In this document: piece by piece, positions 1 through 34,637 of the stretch
Position numbering within the stretch: the stretch's first letter is position 1
Layout of the letters: the number at the start of each line of letters is the position of its first letter
Origin: Meandrina meandrites
Taxonomy: Eukaryota; Cnidaria; Anthozoa; Scleractinia; Meandrinidae
Assembly: GCA_963693305.1 (NCBI GenBank)
Contig: OY855914.1
Span: 12,379,903-12,443,902 of the forward strand
Length of the DNA: 64,000 nt
Direction: 5' to 3'
Program-made: the position numbers and the translations under genes
The notes under the pieces: model-generated
What the model was told of the DNA's origin: nothing
Database searches by the model: none
What the model saw: the letters and a program-made list of their open reading frames with translations, nothing else

Positions 1-1350
1 TGACAGTCCTTATGGATGCCCTGCAGTATTTATTAGTATAGCCTCGGTACTCGTTGTTGAAATGATTTGAACGCATCACGCTATTTGTGTAACGTTATTA
101 CTCACGCCTCTTAGTCAGCATAATTCTATGAACGGGATTTGTACGTTTTCATGTATGTTGATCTCTAACCTCGTGGCGGCTTTAATTCTGCGCTGATGCA
201 CTGCCTTGTAAAAAAAAAACTTGGGTATTAGGTTAAAAGTAATACAAATAGTAAATGTCCTGATTGGCTCTAAAAAAAGCAATACATAATCTTTATAGTT
301 AAAAAATTGAGGTACACCTGGCCTGTCCTGATGATGAAACAATTTTTTTGCTTACATTTAAAAACTCTATCAAAGTGAATGTCCTTCCAAAATGCCCCCA
401 AGCTTGATAAAATTTAAAAGTTATCATTGTTGTTAATGTGTCTGGTAAGCTTTCAGCTGAATTGGATTGAAACACACTTTTATCAAACTGAATCGCCGCA
501 CCGTATTTTAACCTCAAATTATGAATTGTTTTAATTTCCAAGAATCAGCAAGCTTCCATAGCGGCAGGGATCGCAAGGCCAACCAACATTGTGAATTGTT
601 ATGGTGTTATTCTCGGAAATATGAATTTCGTAAAATTAGCATATCCAACAGCGGCTAAAGTTGGAAAGCACTGAAAAATGTCGAATATCGCGACTTCCTG
701 TTCAGATTACCCAGAAATTAAGGGATACTCGCGGAAAGCAGCCTTTGTGTACCTCTGATATTCACTGTAAAATCGCTACAACAATACTAACGAGAGAAAA
801 TTTAATCCCGACTTAAGTTGAAAATATCAATGACTTAATAATTCATATTTCGTGGAATAGTGATCATGTAAACATGTCGAACCCGATCATCATCTGCACT
901 GTCACTCTCTCCCTCAACAGAAAGTAAAAGATTTTTTCTTAGATATAGATTATTATCTCCCGTTGCCTTAAGCTCCGAAAACCTCGGTCTATAACTCCAA
1001 GAAATGTTTGCGGTGTTCCAGGGATCTTTCCCAAGTCTAGATTTGCTAGATGAGGATAGCGCGTTTGGCAATCTGCGTTTAATGTTTTCATAAACAAAAT
1101 AAGGTATAAAAAAATAACTATGTAGCAGGGGCCTTTAAAGATGGATAATGGACTCCTGTTTGCAGTCAAGATTTTTTTCCTCTGGTTTGTTTTCCATTTA
1201 CGAATTATTCGCCAACTTCAGGAAGAAATGGTTGTAATAATCAAGAGCATCCAACTTAACTTCCGGTCTTGATTCCAGGAAAAGAAACATCCGGGAGATT
1301 CATCTTCACTATAGCCATTTATATTTTTGTGGTGAAAACTCGGTTCAGTT
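1..1350. other. Intergenic, upstream of gene A
   Basis: No convincing gene is visible. The minus strand is open at 541-299 and again, in two overlapping frames, across 1169-835. The first stretch has a coherent residue mix and ends near a plausible GTAAGC donor at about 350, but no clear acceptor precedes it. The second begins with a hydrophobic, signal-like run but is broken by frame changes. These could be a decayed or partial neighbouring gene on the minus strand. Nothing else is recognisable. Confidence 0.4.
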
Positions 1351-4300
1351 ATGGCGCATATTCTAGGCCGAACACAGAACTCCGTTCAGCCTCGTGGAAA
1401 TGTGTCTTTTAGAGGCTCCCCTTCCCGTGAAAGTAACAACATTTGGTCTACATCGGACCTCATCGAAGCGTCAAGGCAACTTCCCGCACGACTTGAGAAA
1501 TTAGAGCAAGAAAACAAAGAACTTAAGCAGCAGCTACAGAGGTAATTTTTATCCATTTATGTTGAACGCTTGACGATTCTCAACTGGAAGATGGAGTGGG
1601 CCAAGGCGTTGGATCCTGTACGAGAGATCATGCAAATCTAAATTTGATCATAATATAAAATCTAATATGTGTCACCTAAGCCAATCCATCTGCAATGAAA
1701 GACATCAAAGGAATGAATTGTAATGTAGTGGCTGTCTTAATGTCCATTCCTTGCAGGCAAGCGACCATAATAAATATATCACCAAAATAAGACACGTACC
1801 AATAACTTTACACTGAAGAGGGCAAAGGAAAAGCCATTCTATCAATTTAAAATCTACAAATGTGCGTTGTCATATGTGAGATTTGTGTTCCATCTGCCGT
1901 TGCGTGACAAAATCGATGCATGCAGGTAACGTAACAATTTAGTCGAGAAGGGGAACCGGAAAGGATAATAAAAACCAGTACAATAGCGGGCTATTCTCTT
2001 TGAATCATTTTTTTTTCTGATCTCTTTGAATCGGATTTTTTTAGTGAGAAGGAACAACGCTCGATGGAAGTTCAACGTCTGAAACAAAGGTAAAATCACA
2101 GCCTTGTTTTGGATCTTTTTTCTTTTCTTTTCTCGTCTGTCCTATTTCACAAGAACTTTCTGGACTTGATTCATTTATCGAGCCTAACATTCTAAAATAT
2201 TCTGAGGAGTTTTAGTCTTTGATAAGCAGGAAAGGAAGGAAAATAGATGAGGGGGCTGCTAACCAAGCGGATATTAGGTAGGTAGGTGGGTAGGTAGGTA
2301 GGTAGGTAGGTAGGTAGGTAGGTAGGTAGGTAGGTAGGTAGGTAGGTAGGTAGGTAGGTAGGTGGGTGGGTGGGTGGGTGGGTGGGTGGGTGGGTGGGTG
2401 GGTGGGTGGGTGGGTGGGTGGGTGGGTGGGTGGGTGGGTGGGTGGGTGGGTGGGTGGGTGGGTGGGTGGGTGGGTGGGTGGGTGGGTGGGTGGGTGGGTG
2501 GGTGGGTGGGTGGGTGGGTGGGTGGGTGGGTGGGTGGGTGGGTGGGTGGGTGGGTGGGTGGGTGGGTGGGTGGGTGGGTGGGTGGGTGGGTGGGTGGGTG
2601 GGTGGGTGGGTGGGTGGGTGGGTGGGTGGGTGGGTGGGTGGGTAGGTAGGTAGGTAGGTAGGTACGTACGTACGTACGTACGTAGGTAGGTAGGTAGGTC
2701 GGGGTTACCCCCAGCATTAAATTTGCCAGTTCCCAGTCTCTGTGAGAGTTATGTGTCCTACCCAACACGGCGCAGTGACCCCGGCCTCGGCTTGAATCCA
2801 TTAGGCCACCGCTTCTCCCTAATTATCTGCTAAGCACACTGATTCGCATAGGGGCCTTGTAATTGAATATGAAAACACTTCAGATGCATTTACATTAAAT
2901 GACAAGGACCCATTGCGATTTCGTGTGTTCAGAAGATTATCATTTCAATAAATACTATTTTATTTACCAGGCATGCTGCCATGGCAGAGAGAAAAGTAAA
3001 CATGGACCAACGAAGAACGGAAAATACGCTGAGCACAAACAGACAATCCGATCTTGAAAACCAGTATAAAAATGACTTTAGGGATGGGAAACGTATTGAT
3101 GCAACTGAGGTGATTGAAACTAAACTAAAGAAGATCCGAAGGACAGAGCAGCTACCTATGGATGACCAACTAAAGTCGTACAAGCTTGCATGTTTTATTT
3201 TTGAGGTACTTATTTTGTGTTGTAACAAAAAACTCGGAACGCTTTAGACATTAACAACAACCTTTGTTTGCTGGTTGAATATTGACTATTAACTAGATGA
3301 CACTTTGAAGACCTATATGGTTTCCTTTTGTGGACGTTACAAACGGACCGAGATTAGCAGCTGTCAGTGTTCCAGTGTAATGTGCCGTTTACAACTGCTG
3401 CCTTGTTGAATCCCCCAAAGCAATTTTTTTCATAAAACATGCCGAATGACACGGTAGACAGTGGCAACAATAATTTATTTTAAGGAAAATGTCGAAGAAA
3501 TTAGGAAGTGGCGTGAACCACTAACGAGAAGAAAATACTACTAAGAAAAGTGATATGGGTGCTTGATCCTTAATTAGCCAAGTCCACTAATTATAAATCC
3601 AACAGACTATTTGAAATGTAACTCTTGCTTCGAGTCTTGATGCCCAAACCACCAGTCGTTGAATTTGTCTTTATTACCAGAAATTGCTTAGTGTGTATAT
3701 ATGCTTTGCAGATATCGTACGAATGTGCATTGAAGGCAAGAGAAACATTTATCACATTTTATTCGTCAATTTTGGACACCTTAGTCACTGACGCTCCTAC
3801 GATTGGCTCATCGGATAACAAATATAAAAAGGTTGGTGACTTGTTGTAATTTTTTTTTCTCTATACCCAAGATGACTCAATGACGAAGCTCGTATAGTTT
3901 TCGCCAAAAGTTTGAATACCTCGAACTGATTATATTTTACGACCTGCTAGCTGCATTCGCGCTGATGACGCAACATATTAAACAGCATACGAATAAAAAT
4001 GATATCAGTTGACCAGATCTTTCATACCCCACCCTATCACGATGTTTGGAAGTCACGTATTTTAATACGTGAACTAACCTTAAAATATCACTCAGGTTAG
4101 TCCGAACTTATTTGCGAATGAATAGTTGTCTAACTAAGTTGGAATTGCTGGCAGCAGATCCGGTGATTACAAAGACCTCAGTGGCAAATTAATATTTATC
4201 CAGTTCAAAAACTGTTTTCATTGTAATAACTGAATTCATTGTAATAATTTTAGCTTAACGATTTCAAGCCTTCGAAAACTTTAACAGTTGTAGCCCGAGA

Positions 4301-5384
4301 ATCGTCAAATGAAGTGATGGTTCTCGTGAAAGAGGCAGCTGGAAAACACAATTTGGAAAGTCTTGTTAAGGTAAGGTGTCTTTCTGACAAAAAAAAAAAC
4401 AGTGAATTATATTGGCGGTGGGAAGCTATGAGGGAAAGATGGTGCACAAAGTTGTAAATTTATAAAGCAGTTGACGACGGGCTAGGAATATTTTTAAGAG
4501 TTTAAAAACCCTAACGTCATCTTGCAAGTCAAAGTTTATCACACGCATCAGCTCGCATCAGTGTTGAATAAACAAAGGCTATTTATTGTGCTGCGTGATG
4601 TGGCCGTGGAAAAAACAGTTCACTAAAACCAAAAACAAAAAATCCTTTCACAGGGATAATGACTGGAATGGACTTTGCAACCACGTTGGAGTCTATGACT
4701 ACTTTTAAAAACAAACCTTGTCGATTTTCAATCGACTCCAAAATTGTACTGAACCTTTCCAGAGTAATAAAAATTCAAATTCATTAACTATTAATTAATT
4801 TCTGCTTGGAAAAGTATAATTATTTTTCTTTTTATTATTATTTTAATGGATCTGGTTATTAAACTGTATCGAGTATGCAGATAATTATTAAATAACCAAA
4901 AACGAAAATAACATTTACCACGGCCTCTGACATACCTGCCTACCTGCCTGCCTGTCTATTTTTTTCTACTAACTTACTTTATACATTTGTACATGTATAG
5001 ATGACAAAGAGGGAGCTTAAAGAGAAATGGAAGGAGAATGGAAAACAAGCAATTCTTCCGAGCTATGACAAGGGCCTTAAAAATGATTTGAAATCTTACA
5101 TTGAGTACTGCACACAGTTTTCTTGGCGTATTGTAACTCAAGTACCCCCACTTAAGATCGACTACAAGAGTTCAACGTTTAATCCAGCATACCATAATGT
5201 GAGCCAAGCTTTCTTGTCGTCAGCTACACAACACACGCCCCAGCGTTGGGCCAGTGCCCAGGATCGTAAACATGTAAAATGTTACGTATGGCCCACACTT
5301 CACGATTGTGATAACAGAGTCATAGAGAAGGGAGATATTGTTTTGGCAGAGCATGGTACTAGTTCTTATGTCTCTGTTGTTTGA
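1351..5384 (+). CDS. SPATA18-like: Gene A: MIEAP/SPATA18-family protein, 6 exons, 363 aa
   Basis: Coding exons are 1351-1541, 2045-2089, 2971-3205, 3712-3831, 4254-4370 and 5001-5384. All introns are GT-AG and the phases join without a stop. Residues 45-80 are a Glu/Lys/Gln-rich coiled coil. Residues 95-197 match the middle of human MIEAP in pattern, with a DGKRIDA motif followed by an amphipathic helix. The last exon (residues 237-363) holds the family C-terminal domain, with key motifs YIEYC, QVPPLKID, YVWPTL and EKGDIVL. In vertebrates MIEAP acts in mitochondrial quality control and coats or engulfs damaged mitochondria; the role here is inferred from the family. Human MIEAP is 538 aa, so this is a short form with little of the N-terminal region. 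The start is the first ATG of exon 1. Intron 2 carries a 420-bp GGGT/GGTA array and a SINE. The gene converges on gene B. Confidence 0.78.
2277..2698. repeat. GGTA/GGGT tetranucleotide array
   Basis: A GGTA array (2277-2361) leads into about 70 uninterrupted GGGT units (2362-2645), then a short GGTA/CGTA tail. It lies in intron 2 of gene A, G-rich on the coding strand. Runs of three G separated by one T are a classic G-quadruplex sequence. The long Gly/Val/Trp and Thr/Pro/His open frames here are microsatellite artefacts. Confidence 0.95.
2698..2818 (-). repeat. tRNA-derived SINE fragment
   Basis: Read on the minus strand it starts with a tRNA-like head (A box like TGGCCTAATGG, then GGATTCAAGCC). 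It continues with a tail resembling the SINE at 5654, ending in CTGGGGGTAACC. It directly abuts the tetranucleotide array in intron 2 of gene A. Confidence 0.6.
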
Positions 5385-6704
5385 AGACTGCTTTGAAAAA
5401 GCGAATTTCATATGAAGTATTGTAACTAGTTTGTAGTTGTAGCCATTTGTCGTCAGCACTGAAGCAGCTAAGAACCCAAGCTATGAAGTTCAATATTAGA
5501 AGGTAAACATTGAAAATATAGTTACTTCGTGTTAATATTTTTTACATTTCAAAATGCAAAAGTGCCTGAGATATCCTAACAAAATTGTATTGTGGAAGGA
5601 TTCACCATAATCGCTGCATATACATTTTATTATAGTGTTTAATGCGTTGTCTTGTCTTTTGGGAGGCGCGGTGGCCTAATGGTTAGTGTGCTGGACTCCG
5701 GATCGGGCGGTCCGGGTTTGAGCCCTGGCCGGGGCACTGCGTTGTGTTCTTGGGCAAGATACTTTATTCTCATGGTGCCTCTCTCCACCCAGGTGTATAA
5801 ATGGGTACCGGCAAATTTACTGCTGGGGGTAACCCTGCGATGGACTAGCGTCCCATCCAGGGGGGAGTAGCAATACTGCTAGTCGCTTCACGCTACGGAA
5901 ACCGGGATAAGCTCCGGCCTGATGGGCCCCTAGGCTCGTATACAGACTTTACCTTAATGCGTTGTCTTAACCTTAAAAGATATCGAGCAGAACAGCCTGT
6001 CAAAAAAATAATGAAGAATAGGACTTGAACAAATTAATAGAGAGAAACTATCTTTGAGGCTGACAGTATACTTTTTATTGTACATTTTAACTTCATTACT
6101 GTTAAAACAGAGTTACCATGTAAGACAAAACTAGACCATTTGAAATGGGGAGGTACAATGTGAGACTAGCGCGCCTAGATTAGCAATTTCCGACCTGCGG
6201 GCCAGAACAATATTATTTGGTATAATAATTAAAAAAATGCTAAGTCTGACACTTAACACTAAAAACCCCCAAAAGATAATTATTGGTAAATTAGGATTGA
6301 GTAAGATTTTTCGGTCACGTTATAGCAAGACAAGTGCTTTTGAGTTTAAAACCTTTAAATGTATAGGTTTCCGCATGGAACATAGTAATTCATTTGCCAC
6401 AACCTGCTAAAAAATTTATAAATTCTTGTGCCTTTAATTTTTGAAGACATAGCTCAATCTAGTAAAATAAATCGCCGAAAATTAAATTGCAATTATCAGT
6501 TGTGGTAGTTGAAACAATTAAAATATATTGAATCGAAAGACAAAAACGTTTTTCCTTTCTTGAGTTAGCAATAAGCTTATCAAAGATTCCACCTTGATTA
6601 CGTTTAAATCAGAACTTGAAATGCTGCACAAGCGGTTGATTAATAATCAAGGGCTTAATGGGGCATTCGAGAAAACGTTTTCAAAGCTCTACTAATCATT
6701 ATTT
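5385..6704. other. Gap between convergent genes A and B
   Basis: This 1.3-kb gap separates the stop codons of genes A and B, which face each other. It contains one full SINE (5654-5955). The remainder is AT-rich with no open frame of note and must hold the 3' UTRs and polyadenylation sites of both genes; no unambiguous AATAAA could be assigned. Confidence 0.6.
5654..5955 (+). mobile_element. Full-length tRNA-derived SINE with 13-bp target duplication
   Basis: The head (from about 5660) has a pol III A box TGGCCTAATGG and a B-box-like GGTTTGAGCCC. The body includes the stretch around TGTATAAATGGGTACCGG and GACTAGCGTCCCATCCAGG, and the tail ends in GACTTTACCTT. The element is flanked by exact copies of AATGCGTTGTCTT at 5641-5653 and 5956-5968. 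Partial relatives are at 2698-2818 (minus) and 18751-18900 (plus); more distant candidates lie at 28487-28660 and 53505-53700. Confidence 0.8.
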
Positions 6705-29832
<23,128 letters not shown>

Positions 29833-31228
29833 TTCTACATATCTTACAAATAACAGCTACTCTGTAGAAAATGAACCTGCAAAATTTGTTAGAGCAAATA
29901 CGTCGTATTTAAAGCGTTTATTGATAACAATGTCTTTCCAGGAAACACCGGAACTAAGTCACACGACACGCGAAACCGATTCACAGAAAAAAACGCTGCC
30001 ATTGTGCGTTCTTCTATTATTCAGGTGAACTAAATCAGCTGTGAAATAATAATTGGCATATGCCAGTAAAGGTAAAAAATACTGAAGTACGATGCAAAAA
30101 TAAATGCTATAAGGAACTCACCAAATTTACAACAATTTATTAATAACGTTTCGTTTCATTAACATGCAAAATTGATGACATTATTTTCCTACAAGGAAAG
30201 ATAACATTAGACCCCAAAGGGCAAATTAGGACCTCTTCAGTTTCTGAGAAATCAGATGCTTTGACACGAATAATGTTTCTGGAACAATATTTGAAATTTT
30301 TATTTCTTTAGCTGGTAGAACACGAAATCGGTTTCGAATTTGTGGAACGCAGTTGGATTCACAAAAATTATCTTCTATCTGAGATGGAATTTTAATTGCG
30401 GTCAAATAGGCAACAATACGAAAGAAGAAGAAGAACTTCCAGAATGTTAAACCTGTTCGATTGGTATATCATTGATATCGTTTTTTGGTGGTTGGGTTGG
30501 TTAATTTTTTTTCGTTTTTCGTGTTCTACTGGGAAAGAAACGTTTTCAAATTTGTTTGATTAATCAACCGGCATCAAACTAGGTTGGAATGGTCACGACG
30601 GTGACGGTTGATCAGTCAATCAGTTGTGAATTGCTTTATGATATTCCAAACTTATCTTACAATTTATCACTCAAACTAAACACTCAACGTGTGTTCTCTT
30701 TTCACTTCAAAATAAAAGTGGGTCCGCAATGCGTACATATGTGGACTTTCATTTGCTTTTGATAACAAATGAGTAGATGAGCCAATGTTAGACCTTTTTA
30801 AAGACGTTTGCTTCTCGTTTCCGGTTTAGCAATAGACCCCGCCGCTCTAGCGCTTCGCGCTCTGTGAGCTCGACTTGTAGGCAAGTCTAAGTATCAGTCA
30901 AATATGAGTTGACAGTCACTTGAAACTCGAGATGATAAAAAACTTTAATCAACTTTTCTTATGATCATGAAAGAAAAACTTCTTTTTCGTTTTGAGAACA
31001 CACCTTGCAATTTACCCTGAAGATCGCCTTAAACATTGAAATGCAGTCCAATTTAAATTGTGCCAGAGAAGCGGAAAACCTGGGACAAGACCCGATAGTA
31101 TCTCTATATGATTATATGAAAAGGACGGGGATGTTCGTCGGAGAATTTGATCTACTGATTCTACTCCTGTAAAGGATAACATTATAAATGATACAGCAAG
31201 GTTGATACTAGGTAAAAAAGTAGACTTT

Positions 31229-31444
31229 GTTTCTCGAAAGCCCCTGAGACCTTTTGGGACCGCAAAGCCACTTTTAGTTATCTGTATTTTAAAAACAGAG
31301 GAGTGTATAGGCCTGAAACTTTGTTTGAAGAGAACTTCTGTTCATATTAAAAAATATCATAGATTAGACACCTCTGTAACCATAAGGTTTAAGATTTTGC
31401 TATGGCTTTCCGGGTGCGAAAACTTTTCAGGACCTTCGAGAAAC
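31229..31444. repeat. Imperfect inverted-repeat MITE
   Basis: About 40 bp at the left end (GTTTCTCGAAAGCCCCTGAG) is matched by an imperfect complement at the right end. No target duplication is seen. Confidence 0.45.
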
Positions 31445-32975
31445 GGACCCCAGAATTGATATAGCACGGCTGCAACCGTGGACAGCTGTCGTGTTGGTGT
31501 CTCTCTAAGTCTACTTTTTCACGTAGTATAAGTCTACTGTATTATTTGTAATGTTATTTTATTTTTTCGGCTGATAGAATCTTTTGTATATCCCACGTTA
31601 GCAGCATTATCGTTGGCGGTCCCTTGCTGTTTTGAGTTTTACTTTTCCCGTAAAGGATGGCAATCTGGGCGTGGCTCAAGTTTTTTTTTTAGCCCCCAAG
31701 CTAGAGATACCATTTAAAAACACAGACAATTCAAATAAGAGCTACAGTCACTTTAAATAGATAAAAACATTGGCAACATTTCCTTAAAACCAAAAGAAGA
31801 TGTCTGTTTGGACCATTCATATGACAGTCTCTTGAGGGGAAGGGGGGGGGGGGGGGGGGGGGGGGGTTACTTGAAATAGACAAATAAGATCTTTAAATTG
31901 AAATTAGAACAATTAAATTAGTTATTAAGAACAAAAACAAAATCTTACCACTAGAAATCGGGGATACTAATTTCAGTCCATTCGTAAATAAATATTTCGC
32001 GGGGTATGTAGACTGTCTTTGTTTGCGTGACACTTCATCTCAACGCTTGTGTAAACAACAGCTGAACTCATTAATTAACTCATTTTCTTTGAATGCGTTG
32101 TTTTTATATATAAATTTTCCGTAATGGCTTTTATCGCCTTTCAACAAGATTTCACTAAGAATTTCTTGATGCAAGAAGGCAGATGAATACTTTTTTTCAA
32201 ACTAAAATTATCGTCGTTCTTGAATTACTTTTCGAGTGGAGTCGGCGAGTTGCGAACGACACGTTTTATAATTATCAGTAATTTAGTTTACCGCACGGTT
32301 TCAATACAGACATTTTTCGGTTCAAAATAAGTTTTATGCGATTCACACTTACTTTTTACCAGCAGTTTTGAATTCGACATCAGTCAGATTGCGTTAATCA
32401 AATTAAACTTGAAAGAAATCCAAGACAATAATGAATGCGGGAAAGCCCCGGGAAAACAACTTGATCAGTGAACTTGTTTTGTTTTGACTCGTTGTGTATC
32501 CATTCTACCGTTCTAAAGATTCTGTGTAGCAAAGCTGAAACAAAACAACAAGTATCCAGATATTTCCTAAATAATGCTAATCAACTATTTTCAATTATAT
32601 GCGAATCAAGCGAATACAGCAACTGACGTCCAGTCGAACACAAATAGCGCGCGAAAAATGTGAAAAAATAGCGTTACCTTTGCCCGCAGTTCAGTCAAAC
32701 GCCATGCAAATATAAAGATTAATGAAAGTCAAGTATTTAGCATGCGTGATGCGTGATGGCATGCGTGATGGCTTTGTGGCGTCTCGTGGGCAGTTCATTT
32801 CCCGGGTTCACGTCCAACTTAACATCCAAAACTTCGGATTTTCCGAACACCCTCGAAAGCTTCCGAAAGGGCTGACACGAGTTATCATGGAAATTGACGT
32901 CCCAATCGGGAAAACTGCACGATCGCAATATGTGGATTTTCACACTTCGTGTGAAAGTCCACATAAAAACGGCTT

Positions 32976-33001
32976 GCTCGCTCGCTCGCTCGCTCGCACG
33001 C

Positions 33002-33097
<96 letters not shown>

Positions 33098-33110
33098 TCG
33101 TGCTTGTGCT
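32976..33110. repeat. GCTC/TGCG microsatellite
   Basis: A short GCTC repeat runs into about 23 TGCG units. Overlapping Ala/Cys/Val-Arg open frames on both strands are repeat artefacts. Confidence 0.95.
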
Positions 33111-33940
33111 CGTGCTTGCTTGATTTCATTTGTGCTTTTCTTTTTGAGGCCATTCCGAAAAGGCTCTATTATGTTAATCCTGGTCCGATCTGTCGCAGAT
33201 GTCAGTGCGACATTTCCATTAGTGTTCACACTGTATTCTGATTCGATTTCTATTCTTATCACTAATCTACGAATGTTTCTGTAGAATCGAAACACTGTCA
33301 TCCCTGTTTATCTTTGTTCATTCTATGTAAATACATGTGAGACATGTTTGTTACATGAATATGCTGTACTCATGTAAGATCAAGTGTCATTCACTTACAC
33401 GCTGTTCCCATCGTGGCTAATTGTAGTTCAGATGGTGAATTGGACATATAACCCCAAGATCGTAGAAGTGAAATACGCTTGAGTCATGGAATTCTTCGAA
33501 TATTGCTGTAGACTATGTGCGGCAGGATTAACCGCAAATTAATTAAATTAGAAACTTGTTCTGGGTCAACGCCAGGTTTTAATACTTTTTATTGATAGAT
33601 ATTTCACTAAAAAAGAAAAGAGCCCAATGAAACTTCCCAAATACTGCTGGAGACTCCGTGGCGCCCAATGAAATCGCAAACTAATTTATGCGAATTGCTT
33701 TTTCACCTATCCAGAATTAACTCTCGGACAAGTAGAGTTATGTTTACATTTATTCATTTTATTAATTGGTATTTGTAATAATTTTAAACGGTTTTGGGGT
33801 TAAAATGACAATTTGATAATTAAGTTAGTTCTTGAATGAAACTTTACATTGCGAACGATCAAAATCTATTCTTAGTAGATAAATGCACGTAGAAATTGCT
33901 CTATTTTCGCTGCAAGCAAATGCTACGATATATATCCTTT

Positions 33941-34064
33941 TTTTTATTTTTAGGTACGATCGGTAAATATTTCACGTACGAGTATTTTCAATTATAACTC
34001 ACTTTTTATTTTTTGGTATGATCGGTAAATACTTCACGTACGAGTATTTTCAATTATAACTCAC
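33941..34064. repeat. 62-bp tandem duplication
   Basis: Two copies of a 62-bp unit containing GATCGGTAAATA and TTCACGTACGAGTATTTTC, with a few substitutions. Confidence 0.8.
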
Positions 34065-34637
34065 TTGCCCTTTTTCCCGCGAGAATAGACAAACAAGAAG
34101 CAAATTTAGCGGCACTTTCTGACATTTCAGATATCTTTTTCTAAGCGTATCTCCATCAACACTGTAACATCGTTTATAAATGTCGAATACAGGTAGTCAG
34201 GAGTTGACATATTTTAATAATTGATTGCTGCAGATTGTTCAAACATATTACGTGTGATCGATTAACTTATAGATCGTAACACCGATGATACTCGTAGCTT
34301 GAGAATTTTTATTCATCTACAATCTAACATGCTTATTCCTTCCAAATTCCTAAAATACAATATTTAACAGTCTAATGACGTTTTCTTTGCCATTAACCTA
34401 AAAAAATAACTCTTACATGCATTGCGTACCTATATTTTGATTTCCCTGAGGGTATATGGTTCTGATATAATTTACTCTTAAAAATTGTTAACAGATAATT
34501 AAAGGCAACTGATTCGCAGTTTTTTATATCCTAACCGTGCCGTACAAAAAGACAGTTCAATTTTCTTAAAGCGGTTAAGTTCGCCTGTAAAAGGCTGTCC
34601 CGAGTTGTAATCATGTAGAAAAATTGTTTACAGTCAA

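Larger units (their letters stand above)
29833..34637. other. Intergenic between gene B 5' end and gene D 3' end
   Basis: This 4.8-kb stretch should contain the promoter of gene B (near 29833 and upward) and the 3' UTR of gene D. No protein-coding gene is visible. It holds an imperfect inverted-repeat MITE (31229-31444, ends GTTTCTCGAA), a 25-G run, a TGCG microsatellite and a 62-bp tandem duplication. Confidence 0.6.

Noticed and set aside
2274..2801. Long Pro/Thr/His and Gly/Val/Trp open frames
   Set aside because: They are translations of the GGTA/GGGT microsatellite in all frames, with no start context or non-repeat coding sequence.
30000..30800. Gene in the interval upstream of gene B
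   Set aside because: No open frame with coherent composition or splice sites was found; the sequence is AT-rich and featureless.
32722..33301. Overlapping open frames on both strands with Ala/Cys/Val and His/Ala/Arg/Thr repeats
   Set aside because: They arise from the TGCG microsatellite and exist in four frames at once.
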